Shown one piece after another: positions 16,961 through 25,750 of a stretch of 32,843 nucleotides of DNA; the first letter of the stretch is position 1; every line of letters starts with the position of its first letter. Both the position numbers and the translations under genes were made by a program. A model generated the notes under the pieces. It did not search any database, was not told where the DNA came from, and saw nothing but the letters and a program-made list of their open reading frames with translations. Origin of the DNA: CAZYYO01 sp964650965 (lineage in GTDB: Bacteria > Bacillota > Clostridia > Lachnospirales > Lachnospiraceae). The stretch spans positions 1-32,843 of the forward strand of contig CAZYYO010000025.1 in NCBI GenBank assembly GCA_964650965.1. Reading direction: 5' to 3'.

Positions 16961-18247
16961 GTGGATTCAGTTATTTATACCAAGTTTTCCAATGAGAGAA
17001 GTGCACAATATAATATTCGGACAGATATCTGCCAGGATGCCCAGGGACTGAAATATGTACGTAAGACCTGGGATACTCCCGAGGCACAGTCTCATATTGC
17101 TAAAACCTATGACATGTATGAGAAGCTGGATTATCTTTACCGTGGAACCCGACTGTCGCCAAACAGGGTGCAGCAGGACGGACGTTATCTTCGATATGAA
17201 TTTATCCAGGGAGAGTCCATGGAACATTATCTGGATGAACATAGGGATACAGAAGCTTTCTGGAATATGATTACGGACTATGTAGATGTAGTTCGACAGG
17301 TATACGGACAGGAAGATTTTATGGTATCCAAGGAGTTCCAGCAGATTTTTGGTACCAATCCTTTGCCGGCTGGACTGAAGGGGAGTCGTTATATTGATAT
17401 TGATTTAATCTTCCCTAATTTAATCATGGATTCTGAGAAATGGCACGTGATTGATTACGAATGGACATTTCCTTTTATGATTCCTGTGAATTACGTGATT
17501 TATCGTGCCCTTTTCTTTTATAAGTACCGAAATGGAATGGATATGCTGTCCTATCCCTTAGATAAGCTGTATGATAAGTTGGGAATTACCCAGGAAGAAG
17601 TGCAGGCGTATCAGAGAATGGAAGCCTGCTTCCATCAAAGTGTTTTTGCATCCTGTCATACCTTAGGGGATTGGGTACAGGAATCAGGTGGACCTTCTAT
17701 TACCATGGATTCTATACGACAGCTATTCTATTGTGATATTAATGTGTGGTATGATAGGAAGGAAGAGGATACACAGCAGGCAGATTACCATATTGGAACA
17801 TATCTGAAACAGGGTAGTATGGAGTGCAGCATCCCGATTCCTATGGAGTGCAGCAAGGTGCATCTACAATGTGGAGGAACCTGTGGCACGATTATTGTGA
17901 AACAGCTGTATGGCTTGAGCCCTGCAGGTGAACAGATTTGTTTACAACCACAGTACAGTAACTGTGATTTTAGTGATGGAAGAGTGCTTTTGACCAAGAC
18001 TTCTGTCATGGAGATTACCATTTCACTGGCTGATATAGATATATCCAGTCTCTTCATTCGATTAAATTGTGCAGCATCTAATGAGGAAAACCAGGAGGAA
18101 ATGCTTTCAATGATTCATGGACTTCAGGATGAGATTCTTCATGGAACACAGGTGTATCGAGACGAGATAGAAGCAATGAAGAATTCTCGTAGTTGGAGGA
18201 GTACCCGTTGGATGAGACAACTGGGTGAGATTCTTCGAAAGAGATAG
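16961..18247 (+). CDS. APH/WbdD-like kinase-fold protein with C-terminal helical tail
   Basis: 428 residues from a GTG start with AAGGAG upstream, 2 bases after the previous stop. Kinase-fold landmarks are visible: a candidate ATP lysine in KYVRK (31-35), the catalytic-loop pattern D148-L-I-F-P-N153, equivalent to DLKPEN, and the metal-binding IDYEW with D165-E167, as in aminoglycoside phosphotransferases. A beta-rich part (~275-375) follows, then a helical, charged tail (~378-428) with the motif NSRSWRSTRWMR, similar to the SWRxTxPLR motif I know from many O-antigen enzymes. In WbdD, a kinase plus methyltransferase with a C-terminal coiled coil stops O9a chain growth by methyl-phosphate capping. 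A similar capping role is inferred here from fold and place next to wzt. Confidence 0.75.
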   Translation: MDSVIYTKFSNERSAQYNIRTDICQDAQGLKYVRKTWDTPEAQSHIAKTYDMYEKLDYLYRGTRLSPNRVQQDGRYLRYEFIQGESMEHYLDEHRDTEAFWNMITDYVDVVRQVYGQEDFMVSKEFQQIFGTNPLPAGLKGSRYIDIDLIFPNLIMDSEKWHVIDYEWTFPFMIPVNYVIYRALFFYKYRNGMDMLSYPLDKLYDKLGITQEEVQAYQRMEACFHQSVFASCHTLGDWVQESGGPSITMDSIRQLFYCDINVWYDRKEEDTQQADYHIGTYLKQGSMECSIPIPMECSKVHLQCGGTCGTIIVKQLYGLSPAGEQICLQPQYSNCDFSDGRVLLTKTSVMEITISLADIDISSLFIRLNCAASNEENQEEMLSMIHGLQDEILHGTQVYRDEIEAMKNSRSWRSTRWMRQLGEILRKR

Positions 18248-18299
18248 AGGCTGCTCCAAAATGAGTGGAGCATGACATAGGTTACGAAAGGAGAATGGT

Positions 18300-19859
18300 A
18301 TGAGAAAACGGCAAAAGAGAGTCCTGGGCATCGCAATCGTATTAGCAATGCTGCTACAGCCTGTTGCCAGCTTCGCTATGGAGGGGGTAAACACACTGGA
18401 TGCACACTACAATACAGGATTGCAGTGTCCAGCAGTCTATGAGCTTGGTACAGAGCAGGGGTATGACTATGACGAAGCACTGAATCAGTCATGGGATGTT
18501 TATACGAATAGTAAGAGCACAGCTGCAGATGCAGCCTATTGGAATCAGTTCACATCTAATTATTATAGAAGCCAGATGATAGGAACGGAACAGACCGTAT
18601 ATGATGAGATGTATCGTGTATGCATGACATATTTAACAACGCAGGTTGATATACAGCAGATAACACTATCAAGTGGTGAGGTGGTAGGAGCCTCTGATTT
18701 AATTCCTGTGAATGGATTAAGCCAGGAAGAGATATATAATGTATGGATTATCTTTTGCAATTCTAATCCACAGTTTTTCTTCCTAAGTAACAGTATGAGT
18801 ATGGGTTCTGGATATATGTATGTTACTATATACCAGGATTTCGCCGCTGGCAGTGCCCGCAGTGCTGCGGCAGAGAAGGTTCGTTATCTGGTGGATGCCA
18901 ATCTTGCAATTATTAATGCAGAAGGCAGTGATTTCGCCAAAGAGAAGAAGGCTCATGACTTGGTAATTAGCAAGATAAGCTATGGAGAAGGAAAGTATAA
19001 CCAGAGCTCGGCCGGCTTCTTTCTGGATAATCAGACAGTTTGTGCAGGGTATGCAGAAGCCTATGAAATGTTGTGTAACGGTGCAGGAATCCCGACAATT
19101 ACAGTTACCAGCGATACGCATGAGTGGAACAAGACATATCTGGATGGAGCATGGTATTTAGTGGATACTACATGGGATGATGGTCTGGGTGATACTCTAA
19201 TTTATTATAATTATTTTAATATAAGTGATGCCAGTGCAACCTCTGGGCCAGATGCAGGTGCTCATACAGAAGAATCACTTTGGAGTGGCTTCAATGTACC
19301 ACCAGCTAATAATACTTATAGTATTAGACCCGACCGGATACAGCAATTTACCACGCCGGCACTGCCGGTTGAAGCACCAGTAGATCCTAATCCTGGCACA
19401 GTGCCGCCAACAACACCAGTAGATCCTACACCGGTTCAGCCAACGGTGACAACCCAGGTGATGTATCGACTGTACAACCCTAATTCAGGAGAACATTTCT
19501 ATACGGCTGATGCCAATGAGAAGGATCATCTTGCCTGGATTGGATGGAAGTATGAAGGAATCGGATGGAATGCTCCAGTTAATGGTAAGCCCGTGTATCG
19601 TATGTATAATCCCAATGCGGGAGATCATCACTATACCACAGATTCTTCAGAGAGAGATTCGCTGATATGGGTCGGCTGGAATTATGAAGGCATTGGCTGG
19701 TATTCATATGAGACGCCTCAGGTGCCGCTATACCGCCTGTATAATCCCAATGCTACAGGAGCAGGTTCTCATCACTACACAACAGATGCATCAGAGCGTG
19801 ATAATCTGGCACGCATAGGCTGGAGAAATGAAGGGATTGGCTGGTATGGATGTCTGTAA
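18300..19859 (+). CDS. Secreted transglutaminase-like protein with DUF5648 repeats
   Basis: 519 residues with a clear signal peptide (about 1-26, cut after SFA). The central part is a transglutaminase-like cysteine-protease fold with a visible catalytic triad: C248 in TVCAGYAEAY, H274 in DTHEW and D289 in YLVDTTWDD. Such domains in Clostridia act as peptidases or crosslinkers at the cell wall. A proline/threonine-rich linker (~357-386) leads to three C-terminal DUF5648 repeats. AAAGGAG lies upstream of the ATG. It is the first of four consecutive secreted wall proteins with the same C-terminal module and starts 52 bases after the capping pair. The substrate is unknown. Confidence 0.88.
   Translation: MRKRQKRVLGIAIVLAMLLQPVASFAMEGVNTLDAHYNTGLQCPAVYELGTEQGYDYDEALNQSWDVYTNSKSTAADAAYWNQFTSNYYRSQMIGTEQTVYDEMYRVCMTYLTTQVDIQQITLSSGEVVGASDLIPVNGLSQEEIYNVWIIFCNSNPQFFFLSNSMSMGSGYMYVTIYQDFAAGSARSAAAEKVRYLVDANLAIINAEGSDFAKEKKAHDLVISKISYGEGKYNQSSAGFFLDNQTVCAGYAEAYEMLCNGAGIPTITVTSDTHEWNKTYLDGAWYLVDTTWDDGLGDTLIYYNYFNISDASATSGPDAGAHTEESLWSGFNVPPANNTYSIRPDRIQQFTTPALPVEAPVDPNPGTVPPTTPVDPTPVQPTVTTQVMYRLYNPNSGEHFYTADANEKDHLAWIGWKYEGIGWNAPVNGKPVYRMYNPNAGDHHYTTDSSERDSLIWVGWNYEGIGWYSYETPQVPLYRLYNPNATGAGSHHYTTDASERDNLARIGWRNEGIGWYGCL
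19461..19856 (+). repeat. Three DUF5648 repeats (C-terminal module)
   Basis: Three units of about 40-45 residues follow the pattern YRxYNPNxGxHxYT, then ER/EK-D-L, then GWxxEGIGW. The third unit has a two-residue insertion before SHHYTT. The same three-unit layout ends the next three genes. Confidence 0.9.
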
Positions 19860-19936
19860 TAAGATATGAATAGTACCGGGAACACATGAACAGAACATGA
19901 AATAATCGTTGTATTTGATAAGGAGAACAATAGACA

Positions 19937-21169
19937 ATGAAGATACGAACAACAGGACATTTATTACTGGCACTCAGTCTTATTCTGATGCTGCTGGGTA
20001 GCTATACAGGAGTGGTTCAGGCTGCGGATGAGGATCCGTTAGATGGTAGAGCAAATGGGTATGTGGACGAAGGATTCTATGACGACTCCTCGGATGAAAT
20101 GCTTTATTCGAATGTTAAGGCAGCTGCAGGACAATCAGTTGTGCGTGGTATAGATGTATCTTATCATCAGGGAGCAATTAATTGGGAGAAAGCCAGAGCA
20201 GCAGGAGTTGATTTTGCCATGATTCGTGTAGGATATCGTGCTTCAGGAAGTGGAAGCCTTAATGAGGATAATAACTTCCGAACCTATCTACAGGGAGCTG
20301 CTAATGCAGGGATTCAGGTAGGAGTATACTTCTTCTCGCAGGCTATTACTGAGGCAGAAGCCGTGGAAGAGGCTAACTTCATTACCTCACGTATTGCTGG
20401 TTATAATATTCAGCTTCCGGTGACAATTGATTATGAATATACGGTCAACAGCAATGGGGAGAAAACAGGAAGACTCTACAATGCAAGGCTTTCTGCTTCT
20501 AAGGCAACCAGTATTGTACAAGCATTCTGTAGTACCACAGCAAGTAGGGGATATACTCCTATGGTATACGCAAATAAATCCATGCTGACCAGTGGCTTAA
20601 ACGCCACAGCCATTGCAGACCAATACAAGGTATGGCTGGCACATTATACATCAGCGACTAATTATACAGGTGCATACGAGTTCTGGCAGTATACAGATAA
20701 GGGAGTGGGTGCGGACTATGGCTGTTCTTCTACCTACGTAGATTTGGATTACTGGTATTGTAATGGTCAGGCGATGTATCGAATGTATAATCCTAATTCC
20801 GGAGAACATTTCTATACAGCAGATGGTAATGAGCGAAATCATTTAATCAGCGTAGGATGGAATTACGAGGGCATTGGCTGGACAGCACCAATTTCTGGAG
20901 ATCCAATATATCGCTTATATAACCCCAATGCGGGAGATCACCATTATACAATGAGCGTTGCGGAGAGAGATAATCTGGTAAGACTGGGATGGCGAGATGA
21001 AGGCATCAGCTGTTACTCTGATGTGAATCGCACGGTTCCTTTGTATCGTGCTTATAATCCCAATGCCAAGGCTGGCTCTCATAACTATACCGTCAGCAAA
21101 GCAGAGAATGATTCTCTATCCAGGATTGGTTGGAGCGATGAAGGTATCGCCTGGTATGGATTGAAATAA
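19937..21169 (+). CDS. Secreted GH25 lysozyme with DUF5648 repeats
   Basis: 410 residues: signal peptide ~1-29 (cut after VQA), a short linker with GRANGYVDEGFYDD, a GH25 muramidase domain (~70-270) and three DUF5648 repeats (~280-410). GH25 residues are present: D73 in GIDVSYHQ and the catalytic D165/E167 pair in IDYEY. It should cleave the N-acetylmuramic acid-N-acetylglucosamine bond of peptidoglycan, serving wall turnover or competition. AAGGAG precedes the ATG. It shares order and much of its sequence with the following GH25 gene, which looks like a tandem paralogue. Confidence 0.94.
   Translation: MKIRTTGHLLLALSLILMLLGSYTGVVQAADEDPLDGRANGYVDEGFYDDSSDEMLYSNVKAAAGQSVVRGIDVSYHQGAINWEKARAAGVDFAMIRVGYRASGSGSLNEDNNFRTYLQGAANAGIQVGVYFFSQAITEAEAVEEANFITSRIAGYNIQLPVTIDYEYTVNSNGEKTGRLYNARLSASKATSIVQAFCSTTASRGYTPMVYANKSMLTSGLNATAIADQYKVWLAHYTSATNYTGAYEFWQYTDKGVGADYGCSSTYVDLDYWYCNGQAMYRMYNPNSGEHFYTADGNERNHLISVGWNYEGIGWTAPISGDPIYRLYNPNAGDHHYTMSVAERDNLVRLGWRDEGISCYSDVNRTVPLYRAYNPNAKAGSHNYTVSKAENDSLSRIGWSDEGIAWYGLK
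20774..21166 (+). repeat. Three DUF5648 repeats (C-terminal module)
   Basis: Three units with YRMYNPNSGEHFYT, YRLYNPNAGDHHYT and YRAYNPNAKAGSHNYT starts. The third is again the SHxYT variant, so unit order is conserved between genes. Confidence 0.9.
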
Positions 21170-21177
21170 CAGTAACT

Positions 21178-23094
21178 ATGAATAAAGCTGGAAAGATAAA
21201 GGAAATGAATATAATTACGATAAGCAAGAAACTTGGCAGACATATATGGATAGCAGCAATGGCTATTTTGATTCTAGCTGGAGGACAGGCACTTACCTGC
21301 CATGCCCAGGAGAATTCATCATCTCAGGTGATTGATAGTAATGACCCACTGGCTCCTAGAGCAAACGGATATATTGATGATGGATTTTACGAAGAAACTA
21401 CAGAAAATGATGCAGCGGTTCTTACCAATGAGAAGAAGAGCCGGGGAGGTGTATATCAGACACGCCTGGGAATGGATGTATCTTATTATCAGGGAGATAT
21501 TAACTGGACACAGGCCAGAAATGCAGGAATTGAATTTGCAATTATCCGAGTAGGCTATCGTGGCTCCGAAAATGGTGTTCTTAATGAGGATTCCAAATAC
21601 CAGGAAAATATCCAGGGGGCACTGAATGCCGGGATGAAGGTGGGCGTCTACATATTCTCCCAGGCTGTAAATGAGGCCGAGGCCATAGAAGAAGCGAATT
21701 ATCTTATTAGTCGAGTATACAAATATAATATTACACTTCCCCTGGTAATTGATTATGAATATCGGGATGGCCCTTCTGGCAGGTTATATAATGCTCATTT
21801 ATCCAGGGAAGCAGCAACATCAGCAGTGAATGCTTTCTGCCAAACGGTCAGCAACAAAGGCTATACGGCAATGGTGTATGCCAACAAGAACATGCTTACC
21901 AATCATTTAAACGCCAATAATATTGAAGACAAGTATCGTATCTGGCTGGCTCATTATACTTCAGCAACGAATTACACCGGTATCTATGATTTCTGGCAGT
22001 ATACCAGCAAGGAATCAGGAGCAAGGTACGGATGCTCCTCTACATATCTGGATATGGATTACTGGTATGATGATGGAACCATTAATGGAATGGATTATGG
22101 TTCTGTATTTGATGCCTTATATTATGGTTTGAATAATCCAGATGTAGTGAATGCGGTAGGCTGGGACAGTGCAGCATTGCTGACACATTTCGTAGACAGT
22201 GGTATGGCAGAGGGACGTCAGGGCTGTGATCGGTTTAACGTATTCTCTTACTACAAGCAATACCCGGATTTGCGTCAGGCTTTTGGAGGAAATCTGAAAG
22301 CATATTATCTTCATTACATGAAGTCTGGAAGATTGGAGAATCGACAGGGGACGGGATGTACCCAGATGGTAGGTGCATCTACCGTATATAACGGAGTTGA
22401 TTATTCTCCGGTATATGATTTCAACTATTATGTTGGACATTATAGTGATTTATACAACAGATATAGCTTGGATCCGGATGGAGCCCTGGCTCATTTCGTT
22501 AACTCAGGAATGAATGAGGCACGTCAGGCCAGAGACAGCTTTAATCCACAATCCTACAGAAATTGTTATCTGGATCTTAGAAGAGCATTCGGCGGTAATT
22601 GGTCACAATATTATCTCCATTACATTAACAGTGGTCGTTGGGAAGGAAGAACAGCGACAGGCTACGAAAATCAGGTGATTGGAATTGATGGCATTGCTAT
22701 GTACCGGATGTACAATCCTAATTCAGGAGAACATTTCTATACTGCAAATGGCACAGAGAGAGACCAGCTGGCTAGAGTTGGCTGGAATTATGAGGGTGTT
22801 GGCTGGTATGCACCGGAATCGGGCAATCTGGTGTATCGGGTCTATAATCCCAATGCAGGAGATCATCATTATACAATGAGTGCGGATGAGAAGAATCATT
22901 TGGTTCGTTTGGGTTGGAGAGATGAAGGAGTTGCCTGCTATTCCGATGTGAACCAGGCTGTTCCACTATATCGGGCATACAATCCTAATGCAAGAGCAGG
23001 CTCTCACAACTACACCATGAGCGGCGGAGAGAATGCTTCATTATGTTCCGTCGGATGGAAAAATGAAGGAATTGCATGGTACGGAATTAATTAA
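21178..23094 (+). CDS. Secreted GH25 lysozyme with FD-YY repeats and DUF5648 repeats
   Basis: 638 residues: signal peptide (hydrophobic core near 28-40), GRANGYIDDGFYEE linker as in the previous protein, a GH25 domain with D100 in MDVSYYQ and the D192/E194 pair in IDYEY, four FD-YY/NPDL-type repeats (~311-495), and three DUF5648 repeats (~508-638). The start is uncertain: ATG 21178 has no ribosome binding site but lies 8 bases after the previous stop and may be coupled, whereas ATG 21205 has GGAAAG upstream and gives a more usual signal peptide. It is probably a tandem duplicate of the 19937 gene that gained the middle repeats. Confidence 0.92.
   Translation: MNKAGKIKEMNIITISKKLGRHIWIAAMAILILAGGQALTCHAQENSSSQVIDSNDPLAPRANGYIDDGFYEETTENDAAVLTNEKKSRGGVYQTRLGMDVSYYQGDINWTQARNAGIEFAIIRVGYRGSENGVLNEDSKYQENIQGALNAGMKVGVYIFSQAVNEAEAIEEANYLISRVYKYNITLPLVIDYEYRDGPSGRLYNAHLSREAATSAVNAFCQTVSNKGYTAMVYANKNMLTNHLNANNIEDKYRIWLAHYTSATNYTGIYDFWQYTSKESGARYGCSSTYLDMDYWYDDGTINGMDYGSVFDALYYGLNNPDVVNAVGWDSAALLTHFVDSGMAEGRQGCDRFNVFSYYKQYPDLRQAFGGNLKAYYLHYMKSGRLENRQGTGCTQMVGASTVYNGVDYSPVYDFNYYVGHYSDLYNRYSLDPDGALAHFVNSGMNEARQARDSFNPQSYRNCYLDLRRAFGGNWSQYYLHYINSGRWEGRTATGYENQVIGIDGIAMYRMYNPNSGEHFYTANGTERDQLARVGWNYEGVGWYAPESGNLVYRVYNPNAGDHHYTMSADEKNHLVRLGWRDEGVACYSDVNQAVPLYRAYNPNARAGSHNYTMSGGENASLCSVGWKNEGIAWYGIN
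22108..22662 (+). repeat. Four FD-YY/NPDL repeats of about 42 residues
   Basis: The units alternate between two types: FDALYYGLNNPDV...FVDSGMAEGRQ and FNVFSYYKQYPDL...HYMKSGRLENRQ, followed by a second pair. They are common in Lachnospiraceae surface proteins; I do not know a proven ligand. Confidence 0.8.
22699..23091 (+). repeat. Three DUF5648 repeats (C-terminal module)
   Basis: Same three-unit order as in the neighbours (GEHFYT, GDHHYT, GSHNYT). Codon third positions differ between genes, so this is not a recent copy. Confidence 0.9.
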
Positions 23095-23127
23095 CATTAC
23101 ATTATATTGACAGGAAGAAAGTTGAAA

Positions 23128-24690
23128 ATGAGAAAGAAACTAGCATTATTACTGGCATTATGTCTTAGCATACAGCTAACCGTAGGAACCATTCTTGTAG
23201 CAGAAGCACAGGAGAAAGATAATTCACAAAGTGATGCAGAAGTTCAGGAGATATCCAAAGAGGCTGACAATCTTGCAGATGCACTAGAGGATGCAACAGA
23301 GGTCTATACCAAAACGGTAGAATCTAATTATGCCAGGAGTGGGGTGCTTACGGTTGTATTGGACCCAGGGCATGATAACACTCATCAGGGAGCCAATCAT
23401 AATAATGTGAAGGAAGCAGATTTGAATCTGAGGATAGCACAATATTGTAAGGCTGAGCTGGAACAGTATTCAGGTGTTGTGGTATATCTTACCAGAGATT
23501 CCCAGGACTGTCCTTATCCAGGAACAAGCTCTGTTGATGATAATCATAACAGAACAGCAATGGCAGGAAATGTGGGTGCTGATATCTATGTTAGTATTCA
23601 TTGTAATTCTGTTGGAAGAACAGGAAATCATGGAGCAGAGGTATATTATCCCAATGAAAACTACAATCCGGGAACTTCCACTATTGGAAAGGGTGTATCC
23701 GGGGCAATCTTAAATTTTCTTACATCCCTGGGAATATATAATGGAGGCCTACATATCCGCAACACAGAAGATGGTTCCAGGTACCCCGATGGTTCTTATT
23801 CGGATTATTATGGTGTTATTCGCACCTCCAAGCTTCAGGGAATTCCGGGAATTATTGTAGAGCATGCGTATGTCAGCAGTGCCAGTGACGTCAATCAGTT
23901 TCTGAACTCAGATGATAAGCTGAAAAGGCTCGGAATTGCTGATGCCAACGGAATCGCACAATATTATGGATTGTTGAGAGGTAATCAATATTATTTCGAT
24001 GCAAAGTATTACTATGACAGGTATCCTGATCTGCAGCAGGCAATCGGATACAACCCTGAGAAGCTCTTAGAACATTTTCAGAGCAATGGAATGGCAGAGG
24101 GACGGCAGGGATGTGCATCCTTTAACGTATATTCCTACAAGAATAGATATGCCGATTTAAGGAACATGTATGGCAATAATCTTCCTAAGTATTATCAGCA
24201 CTATCTCCAGTACGGACTGAGAGAGGGGCGAGTGGGAACAGGATATGAAAATACAATAGTGGATGAGCCTGTGGCACCAGAAGGTCAGGCATATATGTTT
24301 CGTTTGTATAATCCCAACTCAGGAGAGCATTTCTACACGGCAAGTGCAGATGAGAAATATCATTTAATTACGGTGGGATGGAGTTATGAAGGAATTGGTT
24401 GGACAGCTCCTCAGACAGGCTATCCAGTATATCGTATATATAATCCTAATGCAGGAGACCATCACTATACGATGGATTATCATGAGAAGGAAACGCTTGT
24501 GTGGTGTGGATGGAAGGATGAAGGCATAGCCTTCTACTCTGATGTGAATCAGACGATTCCACTTTATCGGGCATATAATCCCAACGCAAAAGCAGGAGCA
24601 CATAATTACACAGTGGATTATGAGGAAAATAGTCATATCTGCAGCTTGGGCTGGAGAGGTGAAGGAGTTGCGTGGTATGGTGTTAACTAG
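23128..24690 (+). CDS. Secreted N-acetylmuramoyl-L-alanine amidase with FD-YY and DUF5648 repeats
   Basis: 520 residues: signal peptide ~1-28 (cut near AEA), an acidic linker, an Amidase_3 domain (~70-285) with all four expected zinc and catalytic residues (H82 in DPGHD, E96 in VKEADLN, H158 in SIHCNS, E245 in IVEHAYVS), two FD-YY repeats (~290-373) and three DUF5648 repeats (~390-520). It should cut the bond between MurNAc and the stem peptide. AGGAAG (23112-23117) with 10-base spacing supports ATG 23128 over the TTG at 23107. It completes the set of glycan-strand and peptide-side hydrolases with one shared C-terminal module. Confidence 0.94.
   Translation: MRKKLALLLALCLSIQLTVGTILVAEAQEKDNSQSDAEVQEISKEADNLADALEDATEVYTKTVESNYARSGVLTVVLDPGHDNTHQGANHNNVKEADLNLRIAQYCKAELEQYSGVVVYLTRDSQDCPYPGTSSVDDNHNRTAMAGNVGADIYVSIHCNSVGRTGNHGAEVYYPNENYNPGTSTIGKGVSGAILNFLTSLGIYNGGLHIRNTEDGSRYPDGSYSDYYGVIRTSKLQGIPGIIVEHAYVSSASDVNQFLNSDDKLKRLGIADANGIAQYYGLLRGNQYYFDAKYYYDRYPDLQQAIGYNPEKLLEHFQSNGMAEGRQGCASFNVYSYKNRYADLRNMYGNNLPKYYQHYLQYGLREGRVGTGYENTIVDEPVAPEGQAYMFRLYNPNSGEHFYTASADEKYHLITVGWSYEGIGWTAPQTGYPVYRIYNPNAGDHHYTMDYHEKETLVWCGWKDEGIAFYSDVNQTIPLYRAYNPNAKAGAHNYTVDYEENSHICSLGWRGEGVAWYGVN
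23995..24246 (+). repeat. Two FD-YY/NPDL repeats
   Basis: One pair of the two alternating unit types (FDAKYYYDRYPDL..., FNVYSYKNRYADL...), half the number found in the preceding lysozyme. Confidence 0.8.
24295..24687 (+). repeat. Three DUF5648 repeats (C-terminal module)
   Basis: Starts FRLYNPNSGEHFYT, then YRIYNPNAGDHHYT and YRAYNPNAKAGAHNYT; the same order as in the other three secreted proteins. Confidence 0.9.
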
Positions 24691-24708
24691 AAGGGCTGGA
24701 AAAAGAAT

Positions 24709-25737
24709 ATGATTTTTAAGCTTATAATCATCTTAATACTGTGTCTGATTGGTGTACTGGCATTTGGTCTGTTCTGGACGGATAGTACGAATGCTAATCA
24801 TTCCATAAGTGGACTACTGGTCAGTGGTATTGTTACAGGCTTGGCCTTGATGCAGGTGCTATCAATACCGGCTATTTATCTGCGTATCAGCTTGTCACAT
24901 TTTGCGATTGCAAGTATGGGCTTGATGCTTATTTTGACTGCAATCCTTCTTGCCAAAAAGGGTAAACAATTGTGGAAGCTGCTGCTGGAACGAATCCAAA
25001 CTGTGAAGTGGGAGCCCTTATTGGTAATCTTACTGCTGCTTATTGCAATCCAGATGTTTATGTTTATATTTGCAGGACATATAGATGATGATGATGCATA
25101 TTATGTAGCAACTGCAACCACAGCAGTTACAACAGATACCATGTATCAGTTTGATCCATATACAGGAGATTTGCTGGCAGCATTTCCGGCAAGATACGTA
25201 TTGTCACCATTCCCAATCGTATACGCTGTTCTCAGTTATTTTACAGGGGTATCTGCAACAGTCCTGGCACACACAGTCATGCCTGTAGTGTGGTTGGTTT
25301 TTGCGTATTGTATTTATGAAGTCATTGCTGCAAACCTTTATGGCAGTGCTGTGTCCAAGCGAAGATACCTGCTTATCTTTCTCTCAATCATTAATATTTT
25401 CTCGGCAGGTGCAAAGCATCTGCAGGGTACTATGCTTCTGAATCGTATCTGGCAGGGTAAAGCGATTCTGGCTACTTGCCTGCTTCCTTTATGTTTTGCA
25501 ACGATTATGTGGTTGCATGGAACCAACTACTCTCGGAAAACATACCTGTGGATTATTGTGCTTATGCTGGCTTGCTGTTATGCTTCTTCCATGGGGATTG
25601 CTTTAGGAGCGGTAGCAGTGGGAATTTATGCTCTTTCGGAATTAATTATTACCAGACAGGGAAGACAGTTCCTGTTAACCATGTGTTGCTGTATACCCAA
25701 TGTGATTTATGCAGTCATCTATATTATTATCAGATAG
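24709..25737 (+). CDS. Polytopic membrane protein, DUF6077-like, N-terminal half
   Basis: 342 residues with about nine hydrophobic segments. The first large outer loop has an unusually acidic motif GHIDDDDAYYVA near residues 123-134, the position of catalytic acids in GT-C enzymes. I associate this with DUF6077 (recalled). The protein stops directly after a membrane segment (AVIYIIIR), and the next gene begins with what looks like the missing second half. The stop codons in both frames between them mean that a single-base error cannot join them. It is probably part of a two-chain GT-C-like enzyme. Confidence 0.75.
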   Translation: MIFKLIIILILCLIGVLAFGLFWTDSTNANHSISGLLVSGIVTGLALMQVLSIPAIYLRISLSHFAIASMGLMLILTAILLAKKGKQLWKLLLERIQTVKWEPLLVILLLLIAIQMFMFIFAGHIDDDDAYYVATATTAVTTDTMYQFDPYTGDLLAAFPARYVLSPFPIVYAVLSYFTGVSATVLAHTVMPVVWLVFAYCIYEVIAANLYGSAVSKRRYLLIFLSIINIFSAGAKHLQGTMLLNRIWQGKAILATCLLPLCFATIMWLHGTNYSRKTYLWIIVLMLACCYASSMGIALGAVAVGIYALSELIITRQGRQFLLTMCCCIPNVIYAVIYIIIR

Positions 25738-25750
25738 TTAGGAGTTTTCT

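Noticed and set aside
18252..18272. Hairpin TGCTCCA/TGGAGCA as a terminator before the secreted proteins
   Set aside because: No T-run follows; at most a processing or pausing structure.
19461..24687. Repeats as a CRISPR array
   Set aside because: They are in-frame protein repeats with variable DNA sequence and no regular spacer pattern.
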